In this document: positions 1 through 10,750 of the stretch, piece after piece
Position numbering within the stretch: the stretch's first letter is position 1
How the letters are laid out: every line of letters starts with the position of its first letter
Assembly (NCBI GenBank): GCA_030522415.1
Contig: CM060107.1
Location: 7,029,347-7,093,346 of the forward strand
Length of the DNA: 64,000 nt
DNA from: Channallabes apus
Lineage: Eukaryota; Chordata; Actinopteri; Siluriformes; Clariidae
Direction of reading: 5' to 3'
Notes under the pieces: generated by a model
Databases searched by the model: none
What the model was told of the DNA's origin: nothing
The model's input: the letters and a program-made list of their open reading frames with translations, nothing else
Made by a program: the position numbers and the translations under genes

Positions 1-2635
1 AAACCCCAAACTTCCTCAACTGCCTCAGGTGGTACAGACGCTGCTTTGCCCTTTTCGTCTGAGCACAGATATGCTCAGTCCAAGTCAGATCCTCGGAGAT
101 GTGGACGCCCAAGTACTTAAAGCTGCTCACTCTCTCCACTGGAGCTCCATTGATGATGAGGGGTTTGTGGTCCTGTTGTCTCCTTCTGAAGTCCACCACC
201 AGCTCCTTCGTCTTACTGACGTTCAGTCGGAGGCAGTTTTCTTCACACCATAGTGCCAGGTTCTCCACTTCATCTATGTAGGCCGACTCATCGTTGTTGG
301 AGATGCAGCCCAGCACCACCGTATCGTCAGCAAACTTAACGATGGTGTTGGAGTCGAACATGGCCACACAGTCTGAAGTGTAGAGAGAGTATAGCAGTGG
401 AGAGAGAACACATCCCTGTGGAGCACCTGTGTTGATGGTGATGCTGCTGGAGAAGCACTTGCCCACTCTCACCGCTTGAGATCTGTCCGAGAGGAAGTCC
501 AACACCCAGGCACACAAGCGTTTGTTAAGTCCTAGATCTCTCAGCTTTGTGAACAGTCTGTTAGGCACTATTGTGTTGAAAGCAGAGCTGTAATCTATAA
601 AAAGCAATCTCACATAGTTACCTTGCATCTTGTCCACGTGGCTGAGAGTGGTGTGCAGAACATGGGAGATGGCATCCTCTGTGGATCTGTTGGGGCGGTA
701 GGCGAACTGAAGTGGATCTATGGAGCTGGGGATGGAGGAGGAGATGATGTTTTTTAGCAGACCCTCAAATACCTTCATGACCATCGATGTCAGTGCAACA
801 GGCCGGTAGTCATTCAGGCATGAGGGTTTGTTGGTCTTGGGCACGGGGACAATGGTGGATCTCTTGAAACACGCCGGGACCACAGACTTCGCCAGGGACT
901 CATTAAAGATACAGGTGAACACACCTGACAGCTGGTCAGCGCAGCAGCGCAGCAGGCGCCCTGAGATGCCATCTGGACCCGCCGCTTTCCTGGTGTTCAC
1001 CCTCCTCAGCGCCGTGCGAACGTCGTGCTCTGCGATGCTGATGACGCAATCCTCGCTGATGACGTCATCACTCTCAGTCAGCAGGCTGCTAGCATTAGCC
1101 GCCTGGCTAACCTCGAACCGGGCGAAGAATGCGTTCAGCTCGTTGGCGAATGCAGAGTCGGCGACGATCGTCGTGGTGTCTTTGGCAACCTTGTAGTCCG
1201 TGATTGTGCGGAATCCGTGCCACATGCAGCGTGTGTCACCCTGATGGAAGTGTGATTCAGTTCGCTGTCGGAACCGCCCCTTAGCTTCCCTCACCGCTCG
1301 CCTGACGCTATAAGAAGCCGCTTTGTATGCGCTCATATCGCCGCTAATGAGTGCGGCATTATAAGCAGCGGTCCGGGCATTCACAGCTTCGCGGATCGAT
1401 CGGTCTACCCAAGGCTTCTGGTTCGGAAACGATTTGAACCTCACTGTCGGGACAACTTCATTTACGAGCGTGCTAACGAAGCTAACTGCTACATCCGCAA
1501 ACTCGTTGATGTCTACTGCGCAGGCTCGGAACATGTCCCAATCTACGTCATCGAGCGCGTCCTGTAGCGTAGCTTCTGATTGGGCAGACCAGCGTTGCAC
1601 CTCCCTCATGACCGGAGCTTCACGACGAAAGCTTTGTTGATATTCCGGTATGAGGAAAATGGCGTTGTGGTCTGATTTCCCGAATGCTGGATGTGAAACA
1701 GCTTTGTAGCCCCGCTTGTATGGTGTGTAACAGTGGTCCAGAATGTTGAGTCCCCTTGTCGGACATGTAACATGTTGGTGAAAGTTTGGCATAACATGTC
1801 TGAGGTTCGCTTTATTAAAGTCACCTGCTACAATGTGCGCTGCGTCCGGGTGTTTGTTTTGGAGCTCACTCAGCACATCATGTAGTTCAGACAGAGCAGT
1901 GCCTGTGTCCGCGTGGGGTGGGATGTAGACCGCCGTGGCAATGACCGAGGTGAACTCGCGAGGCAGGTAGAAAGGACGACATTTAACACTCAGATATTCC
2001 AAATGAGGCGAGCAGCTACTGGAGAGAATGGAAACACTCCTGGCATCGCACCACTTCTTGTTGACCATGAAGCACACACCTCCACCTTTAGCTTTGTTAG
2101 ACTCTGCCGTCCTGTCCATGCGGAACACAGAGAATGAGTCCGATGGGGTTACGACTCGGTCCGGCACAATGGGGGTCAGCCATGTTTCTGTAAAGCACAG
2201 AAGATTACAATCCCTGATATCTCGCTGGAAAGTAACTCTGGCTCTGAGGTCATCAAGCTTATTCTCCAGTGACTGTACATTAGCCAGCAGGATACTCGGC
2301 AGAGGGGTGCGATGAGCTTGTTCTCTCATTCTGTTACGGACGCCGCCGCGTTTCCCTCGACGCTTCTTTGTTCTTCGCCGCGGGTTAGCGTCCCGTCCAT
2401 TGTTGTTGTCGTCTGAGCAGCGTAGTATCTCAGAGGGCCACGACGGGTCAGGCTTAAAGGTGGTATAAGTAAGCGCCGAAATCTGAATTCCTATATCCAG
2501 TAGTGTTCTACTGTCATAGGTCACTAAACCTGAAGTACTCTTAGCGAATGAAAGTAAAATAAATAAAGAAAGAAGGAAAAAAACGCACAGTTTGTACGGA
2601 GCGATCAGGAAGGCGTCTGGACGTGGCCGCGCCAT
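1..2635 (-). CDS. L2-type LINE polyprotein: APE endonuclease + reverse transcriptase (3' part outside window)
   Basis: I translated this strand codon by codon from the ATG at 2635 to base 1 and met no stop in about 878 codons; the frame continues off the left edge. The product would nick target DNA and reverse-transcribe its own RNA at the nick. Residues 16-31 are a strongly hydrophobic stretch, residues about 79-98 are very basic (Arg/Lys clusters). The APE-type endonuclease shows FTETWL (E150), GDFN (271-274) and SDH (321-323). The reverse transcriptase shows KAAGPDGI, DYRPVALT, DYSSAFNT, GAPQGCVLSP and the catalytic FADD (768-771). This order and the FADDTVV form fit fish L2/Maui-like LINEs of the Jockey/CR1 group; the exact family needs a library search. 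Upstream in-frame sequence contains no better start. Because all catalytic motifs and the frame are intact, the copy may be recent or active. Confidence 0.9.
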   Translation of the reverse strand, partial: MARPRPDAFLIAPYKLCVFFLLSLFILLSFAKSTSGLVTYDSRTLLDIGIQISALTYTTFKPDPSWPSEILRCSDDNNNGRDANPRRRTKKRRGKRGGVRNRMREQAHRTPLPSILLANVQSLENKLDDLRARVTFQRDIRDCNLLCFTETWLTPIVPDRVVTPSDSFSVFRMDRTAESNKAKGGGVCFMVNKKWCDARSVSILSSSCSPHLEYLSVKCRPFYLPREFTSVIATAVYIPPHADTGTALSELHDVLSELQNKHPDAAHIVAGDFNKANLRHVMPNFHQHVTCPTRGLNILDHCYTPYKRGYKAVSHPAFGKSDHNAIFLIPEYQQSFRREAPVMREVQRWSAQSEATLQDALDDVDWDMFRACAVDINEFADVAVSFVSTLVNEVVPTVRFKSFPNQKPWVDRSIREAVNARTAAYNAALISGDMSAYKAASYSVRRAVREAKGRFRQRTESHFHQGDTRCMWHGFRTITDYKVAKDTTTIVADSAFANELNAFFARFEVSQAANASSLLTESDDVISEDCVISIAEHDVRTALRRVNTRKAAGPDGISGRLLRCCADQLSGVFTCIFNESLAKSVVPACFKRSTIVPVPKTNKPSCLNDYRPVALTSMVMKVFEGLLKNIISSSIPSSIDPLQFAYRPNRSTEDAISHVLHTTLSHVDKMQGNYVRLLFIDYSSAFNTIVPNRLFTKLRDLGLNKRLCAWVLDFLSDRSQAVRVGKCFSSSITINTGAPQGCVLSPLLYSLYTSDCVAMFDSNTIVKFADDTVVLGCISNNDESAYIDEVENLALWCEENCLRLNVSKTKELVVDFRRRQQDHKPLIINGAPVERVSSFKYLGVHISEDLTWTEHICAQTKRAKQRLYHLRQLRKFGV

Positions 2636-2790
2636 CGCTAACAACTGTTATATATGTGTATATCACTACCAGTCTAGTCATTGGCTGTGTTTCCACCAGG
2701 TGCACCATGGTGCATTTCTAAAGAGCTCTCCAAGAGTTCTCCACTACACTTGAAGGCAGTTCACCCACTAATCAGCCACCACTTTTTTTT
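2636..2790. other. LINE 5' flank / untranslated leader
   Basis: Short stretch directly upstream of the LINE start on the minus strand. It probably holds the 5' UTR and promoter, but I could not find a target-site duplication or a sharp 5' boundary. Confidence 0.3.
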
Positions 2791-2799
2791 TTAACACAA

Positions 2800-3052
2800 C
2801 CATACAATTTGGAAATGTCAATCAGCCTAGGCTGCATGTCTTTGACTGGGAGGAAACCGGAGTGCCTGGAGAAAACCCAGCAAGCACAGAAAATAAATGA
2901 ATTATTCAATCATTCATTTTCTATACCGCTTAATCCTGTGTTCAGGGTCGCGGAGGACCTGGAGCCTATCCCAGGAGACTTCGGGCACTAGGCGGGGTAC
3001 ACCCTGGACAGGGTGCCAATCCATCGCAGGGCACACACACATACACACACTA
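2800..3052 (-). mobile_element. tRNA-derived SINE relic(s), minus strand
   Basis: The stretch 2893-3052 is the reverse complement of the tail of the full SINE at 54289-54623 (GCGATGGATTGGCACCC, GGGATAGGCTCCAGG, AGCGGTATAGAA). The stretch 2800-2890 is the reverse complement of the SINE middle (TTTCCTCCCA, GCATATCTTTG-like block). On an inverted copy the tail should lie to the left of the middle, but here the order is reversed. So this is either two insertions or a rearranged copy. Confidence 0.65.
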
Positions 3053-3645
3053 TAAATTAATTATTTGTATTTTAAATGTAATGGATATATAATTTTTTAC
3101 ATTATATTATAAAAAAAGAATTAAATGAAAATACTAATGAATATATATTTTTAATATAATGTTTTCATGTAATCAGGTTTATTGCTCTAAAGGGATCTAA
3201 AAAGCTTTGTTTCAGTTTTTCCTAAATACTTTTCCTAAATCCCCAACCCGGCCACAGTAATCTGAACCCACTCTGGTTTAGCTAAAAGTATTCGACCTTT
3301 CAAGCAACAACCATGAGTTGAGACTGTTCTCCACATGAATATTCATACCAGGCCAACGAACAGGTCAAGCCGCTTGGTGGCTGAAACACTCCAGATGCCA
3401 CGCAGATGATAGAGGAAAGCCGTGTTGCAAGCATGACATCAGAGATCCTGAGGTAACTCTGGCCTGGTCCAGTTTATACCCATCTGCCCATCACCTATTG
3501 TAGCTGGAATCCCTGCGTTTGATTTGTCTGCCTGTTTGTATAAATGCCACCTGCCTGCACTGTGCCCACTGTTCTGCAGTCTCTAAATCCAATGTAAAGC
3601 ATTATTATACGCTATACTGTTATATTAAATAATCACTTTGCTATT
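3053..3645. other. AT-rich spacer, nothing recognised
   Basis: No coding pattern or known repeat recognised. The sequence just before the A-run (about 3540-3645) could be the 3' end of an old polyadenylated insert, but there is no matching upstream structure. Confidence 0.3.
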
Positions 3646-3646
3646 G

Positions 3647-3671
3647 GAAAAAAAAAAAAAAAAAAAAAAAA

Positions 3672-3745
<74 letters not shown>
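3647..3745. repeat. A-run followed by (TA)n
   Basis: About 28 consecutive A followed by about 35 TA dinucleotides. Such a pairing often grows from the poly(A) tail of a retroposed sequence. Confidence 0.9.
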
Positions 3746-3750
<5 letters not shown>

Positions 3751-3781
3751 CATATAGGACCTGATCGACCTGATCTTCTAA

Positions 3782-4264
3782 TTAAGCAGCAGTCAAGTGA
3801 TCACGGCTTTTCCAGCACTTCTTAGGACTTTGGTGGTTTATACTCCAGGAACCACTCTGTTCAGGCGCTCTCTTCAGGAATAGCTTCTCAGGTACCACCA
3901 TGCCTTCTTGCATGGCTTTGACATTGGCTGGGAAAAAGTCCAGAGAATGGACGTGGATTGGCCCCATGATACCCACAAAGTTCTCAGAGATGCCCAAGCA
4001 CCTAAATACAGAAAATGAGCCTTTTGACCTTATCTTGATCATAAATTTTTTTTCATGGGTGGTTGTGATAACTACAAAGAAATGGGACAAAGGCAGGCGA
4101 CATGAGCTTTTCACGACTGAAAGCACTTTGGTTTGAACAGAAGAAGAACAGAACATAATCAGTTGGTTAATTTTTATTAGCATTTTGGGCCAACAATAAC
4201 TTTCATGGAGGAGTCCGTAGGCATGCATGTCCAGCAAGACATCATTAATCAGGCACAGCAACAC
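3782..4264 (-). pseudogene. Possible terminal coding exon of an unrecognised gene
   Basis: A minus-strand frame of 160 codons is open here. Inside it a pyrimidine-rich tract ending in TTTAG lies next to GTGCTTGGGCATC, which looks like a splice acceptor. Downstream the frame reads about 70 residues, including ISENFVGIMGPIHVHSLDFF and PEKLFLKRAPEQ, before a stop at 3782-3784. The part after the acceptor has protein-like composition; the part before it does not. I do not recognise the family. It could be a real last exon of a host gene on the minus strand, a retrocopy piece, or chance. No neighbouring exon could be identified. Confidence 0.25.
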
Positions 4265-4744
4265 TGCAAGAGCTGAAATGAGCCCTTATGGCATTTCACA
4301 ATGTGTATAGTGGCCAGAGGTGGTGCTAAAATCTGTCTTCCATTCATCACCCTCTTGAATGCTCACCAGGTTTTATGCCCCGTGTAGGTCGAGTTTAGTG
4401 ACCTCTTATTTGATAAAGCTGTTCTGGAGCATCTGGTCCTCACAGCACATATTAGAGGTATTTTTACCACAGAGATGAAACTGGCAGAAGCTGGTGTAGG
4501 TGTGTGTAATTGGGTAAAGGTGTGTCCAGTCCAACAGATGAGCTGGATTATGTTTTAAAGTCCTTATCATCTGTATTTGTAGACTAAGCTATGTAAGGTG
4601 TCTCTTTCAATGCATACTGTATGTAACATCTTCTTGATTAAAATATATCTATGTGGTCTGTAAATTGACCTTGAGTATGAGACAGGTGCTACCTTAGTTC
4701 AAATGTACACTCTGTCACTCTCTATACCTCTTATCCTACAACAT
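4265..4744. other. Spacer, nothing recognised
   Basis: No coding signature, inverted repeats or known repeat motifs seen. Confidence 0.3.
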
Positions 4745-4890
4745 CATGGCCTAGAGTCTATCCCAGGGAACTCGGGACACAAGGCAGAATACAGCCTGAT
4801 GCTGTGACAGTCTGTGACAGGACTCGAACCCTCATTCCTGGAGGTTCAAGGCCATAGTGTTAACCACTGCCTCACCATTATACTGATTTA
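4745..4890 (-). mobile_element. Decayed tRNA-derived SINE, minus strand
   Basis: Read on the minus strand, the right part gives GAGGCAGTGGTTAACACTAT and GAGGGTTCGAGTCC, a diverged tRNA head with A-box-like and B-box-like motifs. The left part matches the SINE tail (CCCTGGGATAGACTC). Short and strongly diverged. Confidence 0.6.
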
Positions 4891-5983
4891 ATTTCACATT
4901 ATTTGGATTTTTTCCTTTGTGTACCATGTGTGGCTTTATGTTCCCCAAACCAAGACAGCTTTATTATCCTTTTTCTCTTCTATCTTTGTAACACCTGTCT
5001 AAATTTCACGTATCTTCACAGTCTATTTTAAGGTGAATGCACAGCTGATGTATAAGGAAACTTTCCACTGATGTCATTGCACTTCATTTGCACTTTCTGC
5101 TGAGTAACACAACATGACAAGGTGTTTAAGAGCTAGACGGTTTCCACAGATTTATTCCTGCTTTACTGACTGAGTTAGCCTTAACTTCTAGAGATAAGCA
5201 CTATTATTACAGGGTCATCCAAAAGTCTAAATCAGCAGGCAAAATGTGTTTGAAAGTATAAATCACAGCAAATGCTCAAATTGACATTGCAGCAAACTGA
5301 ATGCAATGAAGTTAAACCTTTTCCAATGTATCAGAACTGATGTTCCATGCGAGATTATTTTCTCCTATTTAGTAATATTTCTGTTAAATTCAGAAGGACA
5401 ACTGACTTCATATCAGCCCATAGAGAAAAGTTTTTGTTTGCCAAACAATAGTTTAAAAGATTGAGATCACATGCTTTTTATGCACTTTACATACTGTTGC
5501 ATAATTAATCTTTAGCAATACTTTCAATTTGTGCAATGTTGCCGGTCATGCACATATCAAAATAAATCTAAACAAACAACAATAAAAAGTATATATTTAA
5601 ATATTTAGTAGTGTAGTGTAATCTAACCAATGAGAGAAACTTTAAAGCACTTTTGTACTGTAAGTGCGAAATACCTTAATACACTCTCAAATTTAATATT
5701 CTCGAATTTAATAACCATTTAACATCTCTTTTTTAAGATAAGATAAGCACACAAGCAACAAGACATTAACAAAGCATCATTTCAAATTGTGAGTGGGACA
5801 TTTTAAATATCTCTCTAAAAACACTAAAACAGCATCTGTAAATGTCTCCGAGTTAATTTTAGACATTTTTATGCACTAAGCTGAAGCTGTAAGTGTTACT
5901 TCACAGACATCAGATCTGAAATAAGTCAACACTGTAGTCTCACAATGTCAACAACCGTGCAGTCTCATTTAGGAAAGTGTTAT
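4891..5983. other. AT-rich spacer, nothing recognised
   Basis: AT-rich, many short A/T runs, no open frames of note and no repeat termini recognised. Confidence 0.35.
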
Positions 5984-6738
5984 ACCCTCTTAAGGCCTGA
6001 ACTGTTTTTTTACATGCATTTTTTTTATTTCTCTTGGCTATTTGGGCTTATTGGAACCTAATTATAATAAAACCTAAGTATCGTCTTTTGATATGACGTA
6101 CATTTAGAGAAAAATGATGTCCACATATGTGGATTCATGGTCCGAATTTCCATAAAACACAATAAAGTCACCTTTGTGCAATAGAATGAAAAACTCTTTA
6201 TTTCTGCCTTGAACACAATTAAGGCTGCAACAGTGGATGCTCGTGCATCATCCCATACACTATTGGCCAGTCATGGTAAGTGCATTTTTTTCTAACCCAA
6301 ATCCAAGATGGCCACCAGAAGTCAGAAATGCAGAACACCTTGTAAATCCTTCTATAGCAGGATACCCCTTCTGGTTAAAAAAAATATCCTAGCATCAAGT
6401 AACATCTAAGGATTAATATACTTGTTAAAATTTTCAAACATTTATTTTGTTTATGGATAAATTTGCAATTAATCCTATATCCACTATATTGGACGCCATG
6501 CATCACTGGCTATATTTTAACTGCAATTCATACTAATATAGTTGCAAGCAATGATGACGTGCCCAAGCACTCTGCACCATTGCAACCACAATCGGTGTGT
6601 TCTTTGAGTGGGTTAAGACCTACAAAAAGCCATCGCCGCCCAGGTGCACCACACAACTTGTACATGTCACACACTATATAGGGCTGATGTCAGTTTGGGC
6701 CCTAAATATGTTGAGTGCGTTAGTGTGTGTGTGAGATA

Positions 6739-6780
<42 letters not shown>
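6739..6780. repeat. (GT)n microsatellite
   Basis: About 20 uninterrupted TG units. Confidence 0.95.
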
Positions 6781-6783
<3 letters not shown>

Positions 6784-6845
6784 ATGTGTTAACATTTGTG
6801 ATGTGTACGTGTGTAGAATAGATGCTGGAAAAAAGCATCACAGTA

Positions 6846-6920
6846 TGATGTTACTCAATGTGATGTCACTGAACGTGATGTCACTGAACGTGATGTCACT
6901 AAACGTGTCACTGAATATAA
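6846..6920. repeat. 15-bp minisatellite
   Basis: About four copies of a 15-base unit containing GTGATGTCACTGAAC. Each unit contains the palindromic core TGATGTCA, which resembles a CRE/AP-1-type site; function is unknown. Confidence 0.75.
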
Positions 6921-8153
6921 TGTTACGGCTGACTCATTTGAGATATCAAAAATCCCTAATGTTTTAGATCACATCGGCTCGGTTTAAGTGACGATCATAT
7001 AATTTCCCTAGGAGGAGTATATCAAAATCCATTGGGTGCGTTTTTGCGAACAACCCAAAATAACTGACTTCCTGTTGAGTTGAGCCCAAGACATGCATCA
7101 CGAAAGTTGTTTGGCTCAATGAGCTCTACCATAAATGTGTACCGAGTTTGGGGTGCATACGTGCAAATGTGTATGAGTTATGCAGCAAACTGCACGCATC
7201 TCAGCCATTCTAATGGCAGCAGATTCCAAACTCTCTGCCAATTTTCGAGCATGTTAAGACCCCAAAAAAGCCCAATAGGGTGGGAAAAAAATCCTTAGGA
7301 AAACAAGAGTCTCCTTGCGCACCCTGTAGTGCTTGAGCCCTAATTACTGTAACTTAGATGTTTTTGATAAACCTGATATGCAGTGAAATTTTTTCATAAA
7401 TCAACTGATATTTGTTATTATAATGTAAAGTTAGGAACAATTAGTGTCTTTATAATTTGTACAGTTCAAATGCATGGTGTCCAACGGGGTGGACATATTT
7501 GTAACTCCATGAAAAATAGGTTTATGAAAAAGAATTCAGTTGCATTTTATTTGTAAGCCTAGAGAAGAATAAAAATACTTAGGAAAACAAATCTTGATTG
7601 AGGTTCTCATAATTCATGCATGAAAGGGTTAAGTATTTATGTATGTATGTATTTAGTGATTTAATTGTTATTTACATTATTGGGACCATATACAGCTTTT
7701 TAGCTGCATCAGAGCTAGCCTTTTCCCCATTTTACATGTGTGCATGTTTACTAGCATATTAGCTGTTTTGAGGAGCATCAGTCCATAAGTACATATACGT
7801 GTACGTCATGTTTAGAGACCTACAAAGATGCTAGTTTTACACTTTTTTTTCAAATTTGCATGTCATGACAAATATACAAGGCTTTTATAAATATCTAAAT
7901 CAGAATAAGCCATGAAATATGACAGAACTTCTTATCTGGTCGACGTATGGCCATACCACTTTAATTTTCCCTTGTGTTCGCCGCCATTTTGAATTTTGAC
8001 CGTAGTGTTATAAACTTCTGACACAACCAGGTGGCAGAGTAAGTACCCCCATACGTGTCCATAACACCACCAATTCAGCAGTGAATAAATTGTGGACACA
8101 AGAGCTAAAATGTGCTGTCCACGTATGTGGCCACTAAGCCCTAAGAGGATACT

Positions 8154-9368
8154 GTAGCTGTGCTTGTTTTTACATTTGGGTAATAAAATTATGATAATGC
8201 CTTACTAGTATTTAACCTTAAATAATTTTAGATTGTTACTCTACTAAAACTAAAACAACATGTGTGATGATAAGTGTAAGGATTTATGTCTGGTCTCACT
8301 CTTGAGTAAATACATGCATATGAGCAGTTTGAGAGCAAAATGAGATTATTTTGGTTATTAAAATGAGAAAATTTTGGTTATTTAAAAAAAGTTTTTTTTC
8401 TCTTCAAATAAAGAATAAAGTATGGTGAACGGAATTTTTAAGAAAATATTTAATATTTTAATAAATGTGAATGTGTGTGTGATTTTTGCAAAATGCTATA
8501 ACTCCATCTCCCCCAGTTTTGGCACAATGAATAAATCAGTCTACAGTTGAGTTAATGGTCATTTAAGGATGCAGTTAAGTATCAATAAAAAAAAGTGAAA
8601 CAGAAAGGTTACACGAACACCACCACAGTGCTTATCGTTTCATATGCTCATCATGTGCACCATAGCAGCTCACAGTATGATATGCAGTCCGCTTGCTGCC
8701 GCTCCTCACACTGCTCCAATGTTTCGTCAGCTCTTAATTCCGCTGTTGTATGCTTTTAATTCTGTTGTATGCGCTGCCTACTTTTTAATTCTGTGATGAA
8801 CACCTGTGACACACTCACAATATACAGTAGCATAAAAATTGATGATGATGCCACTAACCATTATACGGTGAAGAACGCTCACTATACTGGCTGGACAAAC
8901 ACTGTCGGCATTTAATTTACTCATGGCAGCCTCTGGGGCGCTGCAAATAGTTTTGCTTCACGGATCACATGACAGAATGAAGGAATGTAATTGACATGTC
9001 AAGATGCATTATGTTTTCCTCTGAATGTAGTAGTTTTTAAATGAAAAGGTTTCAAATGAAAGGTTTCTATATATATATATATATATATAGGATAATCATT
9101 TTCCAATATGTGTGAAAGTCTGAAAACTGATCTTGTTTTGCTGTCATACTGCTCATTTATACTTCATTGTGCCTTGAAGCCTTTGCATGGGTGTGTGTGC
9201 ATGTACGTGTTGGCTAAATTCCCATATGACAACTATGTGTTTTTTATTTTAGACTATGGTGAAACTGATTTGACTACACGAGTTTAGTCTTAGCATTCCA
9301 TTATTGTCGTGTTTGTAGTTCTCTTGTTACAGTGACACTGAACAGGTTTTGCCTGCGTATGATTATAT
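8154..9368. other. AT-rich spacer with a short (TA)n tract
   Basis: Nothing recognised except about 12 TA units at 9067-9090. Confidence 0.4.
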
Positions 9369-9369
9369 G

Positions 9370-9575
9370 TTCCCTAGCAAGGCTACACTCGATGCTGCGT
9401 GAAAACGCTATGGGAACCAGTTTGTTGCGTTGCCGGTCGTTGAAGCATGCTGTGAAAACACGCCAAAGTTTTTGGCTATATATAACCTCCACAGGTGACG
9501 TCATCTGATTAGATGTAGGTGGAGGTTATAAAAACAGGTGAGCCGGCAACAACCTCAGATCATTTGTCTTCAGTG
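9370..9575 (+). repeat. DIRS left inverted terminal repeat
   Basis: Reverse-complementary to about 14050-14250, sharing for example ATAACCTCCACAGGTGACGT and AACACGCCAAAGTTTTTGG. It contains a TATATATAA motif near 9479 that could serve as promoter core. Confidence 0.85.
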
Positions 9576-10750
9576 CCTAGTTGTGAAGCGTGCTTGTGAT
9601 AAACCAGCAAAATAAGAAGGTGTTTAACTCACCGATTTGACGAGTTTAATCCCTCCGTGTGTGATAATCCATATTGGAGTGCGATCTCTACACTGCTCCG
9701 ACTAGTGCTGCGCGCGCCGCGCATTCCGTGAGAAGCTGCGAGCCGCCGCGCGTTCCTGGCTTAAAACTCGTGCATCTGACAGAGCTGCGGCAGACGGAGG
9801 TAAGAAAACTCCTTTCTTCCGCGTTGTCATCACGAGGATTTCTCTCTTTTTTACCGGAGATGAAAATAGCCTTAAGCACTAAAACAAGCAGTAGACGGCA
9901 GCTTCTGTCGGGTGGCCGGGGGGCGGAGCCTCAATGACGCTCTCTCCCCCCCCACCCCCTCTCAGCTCTCTTCATATGAGTTAACCTTTTCATGGAGTAG
10001 GCTGTATTCATGCTGTGTTTTTCATGCCATCGACTTATTTGTTTATTTAAATATAGTCGATATGGAAACGCGGGATTGTATGATGACGCCCAGATAGCAG
10101 AGACGCTTCACAGGCTATCTCTCTCCTGGGACATCATCCTCCCTGGTAAGCTTATATTTCCTTTCTAGCTGTGGAGACTTTTATCTGCCCTAGAGGGAAA
10201 AGCTTTTCAGGCAGTGGGTCAGCTTGGTGCTCCACTGCACAAAGGAGGTCAGACTGATTTAAAAAAATAAAAAAATATATGTATATATATATATGTGTGT
10301 GTATATATGTATATATATATACATATGTGTGTATGAAATAAAATAAATGGGGGTGGCCCCCCCAATAGGGAAAGGCACCCAGAATTCCTTTTTAACGAAT
10401 ATGTGTTCTCCCTGGCACCCCCAGGAGGTCGGTGTTTGCTCCGCCACCACTGGTGTTCGGGCAACACCAGTCTCCAATAGGCTGTTAGTTCTTCGGTTTT
10501 TCCTGCCATGCTTCAGGATGCCGAACATCTAACATCCTCCCCCTTCCCGTTTAACCAAGCTGCCGAAACTTTTGCCCTTTTATGAGAAACTGGCAGCATG
10601 GAAGCTACTGCCAAGTATATCTCCTTGGGTACTAAGCACTGGAGAGAGGATCTACAGGATTCAGTTCTCACTTCACCTTCTGTGTTTTCAATGGCGTGGC
10701 CTCCACTTCCATGAAACCAGAAAGTGCGCATCTGCTGACAGGCTGCCGGG
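9576..10750 (+). pseudogene. DIRS leader / gag-like region (decayed)
   Basis: This corresponds in position to the DIRS gag gene. Only short broken frames are present and no motif can be assigned. A mixed (TA)/(TG) microsatellite lies at 10262-10335. Confidence 0.4.
10262..10335. repeat. A-rich / (TA)n-(TG)n microsatellite inside DIRS
   Basis: Runs of A followed by alternating TA and TG units with mirror-like symmetry. Confidence 0.85.

Larger units (their letters stand above)
5984..8153. mobile_element. Candidate non-autonomous inverted-repeat DNA element
   Basis: The left edge (CCTCTTAAGGC near 5987) and the inverted right edge (CCTCTTAGGGC read on the minus strand near 8153) match at about 15 of 18 bases, and both are flanked by TA. 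Both subterminal regions carry the related motif GTCCACATATGTGG / GTCCACGTATGTGG. There is no transposase. Inside are a (GT)n tract and a short tandem repeat. The termini are imperfect and the pairing was found by eye, so the call is tentative. Confidence 0.3.

Noticed and set aside
29..1640. Plus-strand open frames of 60-122 codons in the first 2.3 kb
   Set aside because: They are antisense shadows of the long minus-strand LINE frame, which carries the real motifs.
1606..1824. Minus-strand 72-codon frame
   Set aside because: It lies in a different frame from the LINE polyprotein and has no motif.
6644..6967. 107-codon frame with a Val-Cys repeat
   Set aside because: It is translation of the (GT)n tract and the 15-bp minisatellite.
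9688..10528. Several overlapping frames in the DIRS leader
   Set aside because: Frames overlap on both strands without motif; some only translate the internal microsatellite.
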